From JAJUFS01 sp036381175 (GTDB lineage Bacteria > Pseudomonadota > Gammaproteobacteria > Natronospirales > JAJUFS01): a stretch of DNA of 64,000 bases. The position numbers and the translations under genes are program-made. The DNA lies in NCBI GenBank assembly GCA_036381175.1, contig DASVDI010000055.1:1-64000 (forward strand), read 5' to 3'. The notes under the pieces were generated by a model. It saw only the letters and a list, made by a program, of their open reading frames with translations. It was not told the origin of the DNA and searched no databases. Shown here one piece after another: positions 25,968 through 33,442 of the stretch. Each line of letters begins with the position of its first letter. Position 1 is the first letter of the stretch.

Positions 25968-26028
25968 CGTCACAGTGCTGTGAAAATATGTGCGCGCCAT
26001 TGGCCAACAGGCAAACGGAGAGCGCGAA

Positions 26029-26817
26029 ATGTCCACATACATCGCAAGACGGGAAAGCATTGAGGATGTCGCCGGCAGCCTGCCGGAAGTCGCGTCCGAT
26101 CTCACGGTAGGGCTTGCGTTTTCGCCCGAGGAAGTGCGTGAGTCGCAGCGGTTGCGGTATTCGATCTTCGCGGAGGAAATGGGCGCGCGGCTTGTGACGC
26201 CCGAACGCGGCCTGGATATCGACGACTACGATCCCTGGTGCCAGCACGTCATCGTGCGCGACCGGCTGACACGCGAAGTCGTTGCATCAACCCGCGTACT
26301 GGTGGATCGCGATGCGCGACTCGCGGGCGGTTTCTATTCCGAAACCGAGTTTGATATCGGAAACCTCCTCAAGACGCCGGGCCGTATCATGGAGATCGGA
26401 CGAACCTGCGTGCACCCCGACTACCGTTCCGGTTCCGCGATCACGTTGCTGTGGTCGGGCCTCGCGCGTTTTCTCGATGTTCACGAGTTCCGCTACATGA
26501 TCGGCTGCGCGAGCATTCCGATGGGCGAGGGCGGCGCCGGCGCGATTGCGACGTATGAAATGCTCAAGGAAAAATACCAGCTCCCCGAACACTTGTGCGT
26601 CACGCCGAAACTGCCGCTGCCGGAGCGCATGGCATCGGTGAGCGAACGGCAGCACAAGCCGGCGCTGCCGCCGCTGCTGAAGGCGTACATTCGTCTTGGC
26701 GCGCGCATTGGCGGCGAGCCCTGCTGGGATCCGATATTCGATTGCGCCGATTTATTCGTTGTGCTGTCGCCGGCGGAACTTCAGAAGCGGTACGCGAAAC
26801 ATTTCCTGGTGCGGTAG
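26029..26817 (+). CDS. olsB: L-ornithine N-alpha-acyltransferase (OlsB)
   Basis: Transfers a 3-hydroxyacyl group from acyl-ACP to the alpha-amino group of ornithine, the first step of ornithine-lipid synthesis. The 262-residue protein belongs to the GNAT-like OlsB/hemolysin family, as shown by SQRLRYSIFAEEMGARL (~40-56), DDYDPWCQHVIVRD, the acyltransferase core IMEIGRTCVHPDYRSGSAITLLW (~125-147) and IGCASIPMGEG. ATG 26029 is preferred because GGAG lies 8 bases upstream. Its TAG stop lies inside the arm of a 23-bp palindrome. Ornithine lipids contain no phosphorus and replace phospholipids under phosphate limitation in other bacteria, which fits this place between a Pho-controlled porin and pstC. 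Confidence 0.88.
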   Translation: MSTYIARRESIEDVAGSLPEVASDLTVGLAFSPEEVRESQRLRYSIFAEEMGARLVTPERGLDIDDYDPWCQHVIVRDRLTREVVASTRVLVDRDARLAGGFYSETEFDIGNLLKTPGRIMEIGRTCVHPDYRSGSAITLLWSGLARFLDVHEFRYMIGCASIPMGEGGAGAIATYEMLKEKYQLPEHLCVTPKLPLPERMASVSERQHKPALPPLLKAYIRLGARIGGEPCWDPIFDCADLFVVLSPAELQKRYAKHFLVR

Positions 26818-26862
26818 GAGCGCCTTCAGGCGCGAACTGTTCGCGCCTGAAGGCGCTCCTAC
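26814..26862. repeat. Perfect 23-bp inverted repeat between olsB and olsA
   Basis: The arm 26814-26836 (starting GTAGGAGCGCCTTCAGG) is the exact reverse complement of 26840-26862 (ending GGCGCTCCTAC), with a CTG loop. It contains the olsB stop codon (TAG at 26815). Elements starting GTAGGAGC and ending GCTCCTAC are frequent intergenic repeats in Xanthomonads and Pseudomonads (from memory). In RNA it forms a very stable hairpin that could limit read-through into olsA. Confidence 0.9.
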
Positions 26863-26876
26863 ATTAAACTTCCCGC

Positions 26877-27668
26877 ATGAAAGAGAAAATCCTGAGGCCG
26901 GTTCGCCTCGCCTTGCGCGGCGCCGGCCTTGTTCTTGTCGTCATCTTTGGCGTGCTGCTGACCTTCGGCTTGCTGCTGTTGAGGCCTGCCGGTCCGCGAC
27001 TGCGCGATCGCCTGCTGCAGCCCGTCGCGCGTCACTGGTTCCGGCTCGTGTTGCGCGCGATGGGCGTGCGGCAGGAGGTTCAGGGAAGCCCGCTCGAAGG
27101 GCCCGTGCTTGTGGCCGCGAACCACATTTCCTGGCTCGACATCGTCGTGCTCGGCAGTCACATCGGCACCTGCTTCGTTTCCAAGAGCGAGGTCGCGGAC
27201 TGGCCGGTTGTCGGCTGGCTGGCAAGGCAGGGCGGAACCTTGTTCATTCATCGCGGCAAGCACGACAGCGCGGCGCGCATTGCGCACGACATGACAGCAA
27301 GGCTTCTGCGCAAGGACCGGTTGCTGTTCTTTCCGGAAGGCACGACCTCCGACGGCACCGCCGTCAAGCGATTCAAGAACCGCCTTTTCCAGCCCGCCGT
27401 GCAGATCAATGCGCCCGTGCAACCGGTTGCGCTTCGCTACGCGCGCGGCAATGAGCGCATTGATCCCGTGGCGTATGTCGAGGACATCAGCATGGCGGCA
27501 AGCCTGCTGGGCGTGCTGGCGCGTCCGCGAACGGATGTGACTGTTCGCTGGTGCGAGGCGTTTACGACAGCGGGGCGTGAGCGGCGTGAAGTGGCTGCAC
27601 AAGCGGAGGCGCAGGTGAGCGCGGCGCTGGCGGGAAACACCAGGAGCGAGAAGGCATCCACCGACTGA
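26877..27668 (+). CDS. olsA: Lyso-ornithine lipid O-acyltransferase (OlsA/PlsC family)
   Basis: A 263-residue membrane-bound acyltransferase with one N-terminal membrane segment (~15-36). The PlsC motifs are present: NHISWLD (H-x4-D catalytic pair, ~82-88), GTLFIHRG (~122), FFPEGTTSDG (~145-154) and PVALRYA. In the OlsBA pathway this enzyme adds the second fatty acid to lyso-ornithine lipid; the same family also makes phosphatidic acid. Assignment to OlsA rests on its place 14 bases after the palindrome behind olsB. A housekeeping PlsC role cannot be excluded. No SD stronger than AAACTTCCCGC is seen before ATG 26877. Confidence 0.78.
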   Translation: MKEKILRPVRLALRGAGLVLVVIFGVLLTFGLLLLRPAGPRLRDRLLQPVARHWFRLVLRAMGVRQEVQGSPLEGPVLVAANHISWLDIVVLGSHIGTCFVSKSEVADWPVVGWLARQGGTLFIHRGKHDSAARIAHDMTARLLRKDRLLFFPEGTTSDGTAVKRFKNRLFQPAVQINAPVQPVALRYARGNERIDPVAYVEDISMAASLLGVLARPRTDVTVRWCEAFTTAGRERREVAAQAEAQVSAALAGNTRSEKASTD

Positions 27669-27710
27669 AGCACTCGCTTATGTGACAGCCGCTGTTCTCC
27701 GCGCGCCGTT

Positions 27711-27744
27711 TTGTCACATTTCTGCAACAAATCCCCACTACCCT
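27711..27744 (+). promoter_or_regulatory. Pho box and -10 of pstC-pstA-pstB-phoU
   Basis: TTGTCAC (27711) and CTGCAAC (27722) are 11 bases apart with ATTT between; TACCCT (27739-27744) follows after exactly 10 bases. The expected transcription start, about 7 bases on, falls at the ATG of pstC (27751). Confidence 0.8.
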
Positions 27745-27750
27745 ACGCGC

Positions 27751-30009
27751 ATGAAAAGCGCTGCTGACTCTCTTGCCGCCACCGATGCCCGCCGCCGGCT
27801 CCGGACGCTGAAGGATCTCGTGATCCGCCACGGCGTGACGGTGGGCGGCATCGGCGTGATCGTCGCCATCGTACTCATCTTCTTTTATCTCCTGCTTGTC
27901 GTGCTGCCGCTGTTCGAACCCGCCGAGATGCACCTGGCTACGGACTACGCGCTGCCAACGGACGATGCGCGAACTGTGCATCTCAGCACCGAAGAGCAGG
28001 CGGAGATCGCGGCGCGATATCTCGCCAATGGCGAGCTTGTCTTTTTCCGCACCGCCGATGGCGAGCCGGTGGCGCGCGAGAATCTCCTGCCCGGCGGCGC
28101 GCGTGTTTCCGCCGCCGGCATTTCCGACCTCGCAGGCGATGGCGTGGTGCTTGGGCTGAATGACGGGCGAATCCTTCCCACCCGCGTTGAATACGCCATC
28201 AGCTATCCCGACAACCAACGGCATCTCGAGCCTGGCATTGTGTATCCGCTCGGTTCCGATCCGATTGTTGTCGATGCGCAGGGACGCGCGATCATCGCGG
28301 TTTCCGGCCGCATCAATGACAACGCCGCGCGTTTCGTCAGCGTGCTGGAAGACGGCGATGTGGTGCTGACGGAAGTGGCGCTTGAAACGCATTTCCTGAG
28401 TGGCGAGACGACCATAGCCGAAGCAACGAACCAGTCGCTTGACGTGCGCGTCGGGCGGAACGAATTGCCGGCGTTCGTGCTCATGGACCCCTTGCAGGAA
28501 TGGATTTACCTGGTTGCGGAAAGCGGCGACGCCGCAGTGCTGCGAAGGGAGGCCGGCGAGTTCGTCATCAATGAACGCCTGCGGCTGGTCGAGAATGGCA
28601 GGCGCGTCACCGCGCTGCGTTTTCTCACTGGCGGCATTTCGCTGCTGGTCGGCACGGATCGCGGCCGCATCCTGCAATGGTTTCCCGTGCGCGACGACAA
28701 CAACGACTACCGCTTGCAGCAGATTCGCAGTTTTGAAGGTCCCGACAGCCCCGTGACCGACATCGCATCGGAGCATCGCCGCAAGGGTTTTCTTGTTGGT
28801 CACGCGAATGGCGTGCTCGGCGTTCACTACACGACCTCCGAACGCACGCTCATCGAGCGAAAGATCGCGGACGCGCCACTGGCTCGCATCGCCATTTCAC
28901 CGCGCGCGAACAGTTTTCTCGTCGCAACCGCCGACAATCGCATGCAGTTGTGGAGCATTGATAACGACCACCCGGAAATTTCCTGGTCCGCGCTGTGGGG
29001 CAAGGTCTGGTACGAAAGCTACCCGGAACCGGAATACATCTGGCAGTCGTCGTCGGCGAGCAGCGATTTCGAACCGAAGTTCAGTCTCGCACCGCTGTCG
29101 TTCGGCACCTTGAAGGCGGCGTTCTACGCGATGCTGGTCGCCATGCCGCTCGCGATCATGGGCGCGATTTTCACCGCGTACTTCATGACGCCATCGCTGC
29201 GCACGATGGTGAAGCCGACGGTCGAAATCATGGAAGCGCTGCCGACAGTGATTCTCGGTTTTCTTGCGGGGCTCTGGCTTGCGCCCCTGATGGAACAGAG
29301 CCTCGCGGCCATCTTCCTGCTGCTGCTCCTGCTTCCCATCGGCATTCTTGCCACCGGCTTCGCTTGGTCGCGGCTGCCGTCATCCGTACGTCACATTGTT
29401 CCGGCAGGCTGGGAGCCGGTTTTGCTGGTTCTGCCCATCCTCCTTGTCGGCTGGCTTTGTTTCGCCATGAACGGCTGGGTGGAGAACACGTTCTTCAACG
29501 GCAATTTGCCGCAGTGGATTTCAAACGAACTCGGCATCGGCTACGACCAGCGCAACGCGCTTGTCGTCGGCGTGGCGATGGGCTTCGCCGTCATTCCGAA
29601 CATTTTTTCCATCGCGGAAGACGCCGTGTTCGGTGTGCCGCGGCATTTGAGCGACGGCTCACTCGCGCTGGGCGCGACGCCGTGGCAGACCTTGGTGCGC
29701 GTGGTGCTGCCGACGGCGAGCCCGGGCATTTTCTCCGGCGTGATGATCGGATTCGGCCGCGCCGTCGGTGAAACCATGATCGTGCTGATGGCGACCGGCA
29801 ACACGCCGATCATGGACATGAACATTTTCGAAGGCATGCGCACGCTGTCGGCGAACATTGCCGTCGAGATGGGCGAATCCGAACTTGGCAGTTCGCATTA
29901 CCGGGTGCTGTTCCTCGCCGCGTTGGTGCTGTTCCTGTTCACCTTCCTTTTCAATACCGCGGCCGAAGTGATTCGCCAGCGGTTGCGACGCAAGTACAGC
30001 GCGATCTGA
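27751..30009 (+). CDS. pstC: Phosphate ABC transporter permease PstC (large form)
   Basis: One half of the Pst membrane channel. At 752 residues it is more than twice the E. coli PstC. A membrane segment at ~32-55 is followed by a periplasmic domain (~60-420) with beta-propeller/WD-like blades (LLVGTDRGRILQWF, FLVGHANGVLGVHY, FLVATADNRMQLWSID). The permease part (~450-750) has five to six membrane segments and the EAA loop (SDGSLALGATPWQTLVRVVLPTASPGI). Long PstC proteins occur in marine and environmental Gammaproteobacteria. ATG 27751 is the first codon fitting the family start. No ribosome-binding site precedes it and the Pho -10 lies 7 bases upstream, so the mRNA may be leaderless. The in-frame GTG at 27682 lies before the Pho box and is rejected. 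Confidence 0.92.
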   Translation: MKSAADSLAATDARRRLRTLKDLVIRHGVTVGGIGVIVAIVLIFFYLLLVVLPLFEPAEMHLATDYALPTDDARTVHLSTEEQAEIAARYLANGELVFFRTADGEPVARENLLPGGARVSAAGISDLAGDGVVLGLNDGRILPTRVEYAISYPDNQRHLEPGIVYPLGSDPIVVDAQGRAIIAVSGRINDNAARFVSVLEDGDVVLTEVALETHFLSGETTIAEATNQSLDVRVGRNELPAFVLMDPLQEWIYLVAESGDAAVLRREAGEFVINERLRLVENGRRVTALRFLTGGISLLVGTDRGRILQWFPVRDDNNDYRLQQIRSFEGPDSPVTDIASEHRRKGFLVGHANGVLGVHYTTSERTLIERKIADAPLARIAISPRANSFLVATADNRMQLWSIDNDHPEISWSALWGKVWYESYPEPEYIWQSSSASSDFEPKFSLAPLSFGTLKAAFYAMLVAMPLAIMGAIFTAYFMTPSLRTMVKPTVEIMEALPTVILGFLAGLWLAPLMEQSLAAIFLLLLLLPIGILATGFAWSRLPSSVRHIVPAGWEPVLLVLPILLVGWLCFAMNGWVENTFFNGNLPQWISNELGIGYDQRNALVVGVAMGFAVIPNIFSIAEDAVFGVPRHLSDGSLALGATPWQTLVRVVLPTASPGIFSGVMIGFGRAVGETMIVLMATGNTPIMDMNIFEGMRTLSANIAVEMGESELGSSHYRVLFLAALVLFLFTFLFNTAAEVIRQRLRRKYSAI

Positions 30010-30010
30010 C

Positions 30011-31684
30011 ATGAGCAACGAAAAGACATTGAAAACCTGGTGGAAGAGCGGCTCGCCGTGGGTGTGGCTGAATGCAGCGGCCGTCACCCTGAGCATGATC
30101 GCGGTCATCGGCCTGCTGGCCTTGATCGCGGTGCGCGGCCTCGCGCATTTCTGGGCGCCGGACGTTTACGAATTCCGTTACGAAGAAGCGGATGGCGAGA
30201 TCGTCACGCTTTACGGCTCGATCCGCGACACCGAGCAGGTGACTGCTGCAAGGCTGCGGCAGGCCGGCATGCAACTGGATGATGTCGAATCGGAATTCGT
30301 TGACCGGCATCTCATCAAGATGGGCAACCGCGATCAGCTCGGCAGCGATTTCCGTTTCATTGTGGAACCGCGAATCATCGAACGCAGCACGCCCACTGAC
30401 ATCGTGATGGTCGAACGCACCGAGTGGGGCGACCAGACCGGCTTTTTGCGCGAGGTGCTCGAGAACAGCGAAGTGATCGCGCGCGGCGCCGAGGCGTGGC
30501 CGGAATTCGAGCAGCGCATTGCGCGCGTTGTCGAGTTGCGCGAGAAAATCAACGAGCTCGAATCCGACGAGATCGGCGCGATCAATTACACGCTGGAACA
30601 ACTGCGGCTCGAAGAACGCCACCTTGAACTCGAAGGTGAACTCACCGATGCGCGCCTCGCGGAACTGGAAAGCCGCCGCGCGGAACTCGATGAACGTTAC
30701 CAGCTGCTGTTGCAGGATCTGAACGCGCTGTACGAAAAAATCAACCGCGACAGTTACGTGATGGAAGTGCAGGGCGGCATTGATGTGGAGCTGCCGCTCG
30801 CGCGCGTCGTGCGCGCCTACCAGCCGAATGCGATGGGTTTCTTCGGCAAGCTGGGTTTCTGGTTCGAGAAGCTGTGGGAATTCGTCTCGGAGGAGCCGCG
30901 CGAAGCGAACACCGAGGGTGGCGTTTTCCCCGCGATTTTCGGCACGGTCGTGATGGTCATGCTGATGTCCGTGTTCGTCACGCCGTTTGGCGTGATCGCG
31001 GCCGTTTACCTGAAGGAATATGCACGCCAGGGTGCGGTGACGCGCATCATCCGCATCGCCGTCAACAATCTCGCCGGCGTGCCGTCGATTGTGTACGGCG
31101 TGTTCGGTCTTGGTTTTTTCGTGTATTTCCTCGGCGGGAACATCGATCAATTGTTTTATCCGGAAGCATCACCGTCGCCGGTGTTCGGCACGCCGGGCCT
31201 GCTGTGGTCATCGCTGACGCTGGCCTTGCTGACACTGCCCGTCGTGATTGTCGCAACCGAGGAGGGGCTTTCGCGCATTCCGCGTTCCCTTCGCGAAGGC
31301 TCCTACGCGCTCGGCGCGACGAAAGCGGAAACCTTGTGGCGCACGGTTTTGCCGATGGCGAGCCCCGCGATGATGACCGGTCTCATTCTCGCCGTCGCGC
31401 GCGCGGCGGGTGAAGTCGCACCCTTGATGCTGGTCGGCGTCGTGAAGCTCGCGCCGTCGTTGCCGATCGACGGAAACGCGCCGTTTGTGCACCTGGACCG
31501 CAAGTTCATGCATCTCGGCTTTCATATCTACGATGTCGGTTTCCAGAGCCCGAACGTGGAAGCTGCGCGGCCGCTGGTGTATGCGACGGCGCTTCTGCTG
31601 GTGGCGATCATCATCATCCTGAATCTCGCCGCGGTGCGCATCCGCAATCGCCTGCGCGAGAAATACCGCGCGCTTGAAAACTGA
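30011..31684 (+). CDS. pstA: Phosphate ABC transporter permease PstA (large form)
   Basis: The second permease subunit, 557 residues against about 300 in E. coli. The first membrane segment (~22-45) is followed by a ~250-residue insert containing a strongly charged coiled coil at ~170-245 (LREKINELESDEIGAI, LEGELTDARLAELESRRA). The ABC permease core (~300-555) includes GGVFPAIFGTVVMVML, GVPSIVYGVFGLGFF and the EAA loop EGSYALGATKAETLWRTVLP. It starts one base after the pstC stop. The PstC propeller and PstA coiled coil probably face each other in the periplasm and may touch PstS (inference). Confidence 0.93.
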   Translation: MSNEKTLKTWWKSGSPWVWLNAAAVTLSMIAVIGLLALIAVRGLAHFWAPDVYEFRYEEADGEIVTLYGSIRDTEQVTAARLRQAGMQLDDVESEFVDRHLIKMGNRDQLGSDFRFIVEPRIIERSTPTDIVMVERTEWGDQTGFLREVLENSEVIARGAEAWPEFEQRIARVVELREKINELESDEIGAINYTLEQLRLEERHLELEGELTDARLAELESRRAELDERYQLLLQDLNALYEKINRDSYVMEVQGGIDVELPLARVVRAYQPNAMGFFGKLGFWFEKLWEFVSEEPREANTEGGVFPAIFGTVVMVMLMSVFVTPFGVIAAVYLKEYARQGAVTRIIRIAVNNLAGVPSIVYGVFGLGFFVYFLGGNIDQLFYPEASPSPVFGTPGLLWSSLTLALLTLPVVIVATEEGLSRIPRSLREGSYALGATKAETLWRTVLPMASPAMMTGLILAVARAAGEVAPLMLVGVVKLAPSLPIDGNAPFVHLDRKFMHLGFHIYDVGFQSPNVEAARPLVYATALLLVAIIIILNLAAVRIRNRLREKYRALEN

Positions 31685-31701
31685 ACCTGACGAGTCAAAC
31701 C

Positions 31702-32535
31702 ATGATCGAACAAGCACGAACTCACGGCATTGATGTCTCCGCACTGAAGCGCGGCGGTGAACGCCGTTCGCTCGCATCGGAAGAGGCCTGCATGCAAGTG
31801 CAGGACATGAGCCTGTATTACGGCGAGAAGCGCGCCTTGAACGGCATTTCGATGACGATTCCACGGCAGTGCGTGACGGCTTTCATCGGTCCGTCCGGTT
31901 GCGGCAAGTCAACCTTGCTGCGCTGCTTCAATCGCATGAACGACCTGATCGACAATGTGCGCACGGAAGGACGCATTCTGCTTGATGGCGAGGACATCTA
32001 TGCGCGCGGCGTGGATGTGCCGATTCTTCGCCAGCGCGTCGGCATGGTGTTCCAGAAACCGAATCCGTTTCCGAAAAGCATTTTCGAGAATGTTGCGTAT
32101 GGTTTGCGACTCAAGGGAATGAACAATCGACGCGAGCTTGAGGAGAAAGTGGAGTGGGCGCTCAACGCGGCAGCGCTGTGGGATGAAGTGAAGGACCGCT
32201 TGCACGATTCGGCGTTCGGCCTTTCCGGCGGCCAGCAGCAGCGCCTGGTGATTGCGCGCGCCATCGCCATTGAACCGGAAGTGCTGCTGCTTGATGAGCC
32301 CGCATCCGCGCTTGATCCGATCTCGACCTTGAAGATCGAAGAGCTGATCTACGAACTGAAATCCGATTACACCATCGTGATCGTGACTCACAACATGCAG
32401 CAGGCGGCGCGCGTGTCCGACTATACTGCGTTCATGTACATGGGCGACCTGATCGAATACGGCGACACCGACACGCTGTTCACGAAGCCGCGCAAGAAGC
32501 AGACCGAAGACTACATCACTGGCCGCTACGGCTGA
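31702..32535 (+). CDS. pstB: Phosphate ABC transporter ATP-binding protein PstB
   Basis: The cytoplasmic ATPase of the Pst importer, 277 residues. Walker A GPSGCGKSTLL (~64-74), Q-loop GMVFQKPNPFPKSIFENV, signature LSGGQQQRL (~176), Walker B VLLLDEPASALDP (~197) and the switch His in VTHNMQQAARVSD are all present. The FQKPNPFPKSI segment is specific for PstB. A ~28-residue N-terminal extension precedes MQVQDMSLYYG, so an internal start at ATG 31792 is possible. It follows pstA by 17 bases and phoU by 20 bases. Confidence 0.95.
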   Translation: MIEQARTHGIDVSALKRGGERRSLASEEACMQVQDMSLYYGEKRALNGISMTIPRQCVTAFIGPSGCGKSTLLRCFNRMNDLIDNVRTEGRILLDGEDIYARGVDVPILRQRVGMVFQKPNPFPKSIFENVAYGLRLKGMNNRRELEEKVEWALNAAALWDEVKDRLHDSAFGLSGGQQQRLVIARAIAIEPEVLLLDEPASALDPISTLKIEELIYELKSDYTIVIVTHNMQQAARVSDYTAFMYMGDLIEYGDTDTLFTKPRKKQTEDYITGRYG

Positions 32536-32555
32536 GGCCGCCCGGAGAACAAAAG

Positions 32556-33272
32556 ATGGACAAACTGAACATCGACCATCACATTTCGCAGCGCTTCAAC
32601 GAAGAGCTGGAAGAAATTCGCAACCACGTCATGACCATGGGCGGCATGGTCGAGCAGCAGATCGCATCGGCGATCGAGGCGCTGGTGGAAGGTGACAGTG
32701 AACTCGGCCAGCGCGTGGTGCGCGACGATCACAAGGTCAACAACCTGGAAGTCAGGATCGATGAGGAATGCAATCGCATTCTCGCGCGCCGCCAGCCCGC
32801 GGCGAGCGACTTGCGCCTGATTGTCGCCATCATGAAGACCATCACTGATCTCGAGCGCATCGGCGATGAGGCGGAAAAGATCGGTTTCCTCGCCACGCGT
32901 CTCGCCGAAGCCGAACGGCCGGGCAATGCGTACAGCGAGCTCGAGCATCTCGGCAACCATGTACGCAACATGCTGCGCACCGCACTCGATGCCTTTGCGC
33001 GCATGAATCCGGATGCGGCCGTGGAAGTCGCACGGGAAGATTCGAAAGTCGATCGCGAATACGAGGCGATCATCCGCCAGTGCATCACCTTCATGATGGA
33101 AGATCCGCGCACCATTCGTCGCGTGCTGGACATGATCTGGTGCGCGCGCGCGCTGGAGCGCATCGGCGATCACGCCAAGAACATCTGTGAATATGTCATA
33201 TACCTCGTTCACGGCAAGGACGTGCGGCATATCGACATCGAGGATGTGGAGCGCGAGATCCGCGACGCCTGA
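32556..33272 (+). CDS. phoU: Phosphate signalling protein PhoU
   Basis: A 238-residue all-helical protein that links Pst transport to PhoR and represses the Pho regulon in high phosphate. Two PhoU repeats each carry the metal-cluster motif: DLRLIVAIMKTITDLERIGDEAEKI-like at ~88-110 and RRVLDMIWCARALERIGDHAKNI-like at ~188-210. GGAGAAC lies just before the ATG. The TGA stop falls in the first unit of a 13-bp tandem repeat, so repeat changes could alter the end of this gene. Confidence 0.95.
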   Translation: MDKLNIDHHISQRFNEELEEIRNHVMTMGGMVEQQIASAIEALVEGDSELGQRVVRDDHKVNNLEVRIDEECNRILARRQPAASDLRLIVAIMKTITDLERIGDEAEKIGFLATRLAEAERPGNAYSELEHLGNHVRNMLRTALDAFARMNPDAAVEVAREDSKVDREYEAIIRQCITFMMEDPRTIRRVLDMIWCARALERIGDHAKNICEYVIYLVHGKDVRHIDIEDVEREIRDA

Positions 33273-33345
33273 ACAGATGGCCTGAACACATGGCCTGAAC
33301 ACATGGCATGAACACATGGCATGAACACATGGCATGAACAGATCA
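33268..33345 (+). repeat. Six 13-bp tandem repeats at the phoU stop
   Basis: Units: CCTGAACAGATGG, CCTGAACACATGG (twice), CATGAACACATGG (twice) and CATGAACAGATCA, head to tail without gaps. The first unit contains the phoU TGA. The unit length is not a multiple of three. It is a minisatellite-like array between phoU and the arsenate reductase gene; spacers are absent, so it is not CRISPR. Confidence 0.95.
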
Positions 33346-33442
33346 ATCCCGGTATTGCAAGACTTGTAAAACCACGTTCAGTTCGGTATCCCTTGTTCTC
33401 GCCGGTTTCATTCGTCCGGCAATCCGAAACAGGGAGAACCGG

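Noticed and set aside
25967..25984. TCGTCAC-AGTG-CTGTGAA as a Pho box for olsB
   Set aside because: Spacing is right (11 bases), but the position 10 bases further holds CGCCAT, not a -10, and half-site matches are poor.
27682..27750. GTG start for pstC at 27682
   Set aside because: It would lie upstream of the Pho half-sites and -10, so it could not be on the PhoB-driven mRNA, and the extra residues do not fit the family.
33268..33345. 13-bp repeats as a CRISPR array
   Set aside because: Units touch each other without spacers, are too short, and no cas gene is in the window.
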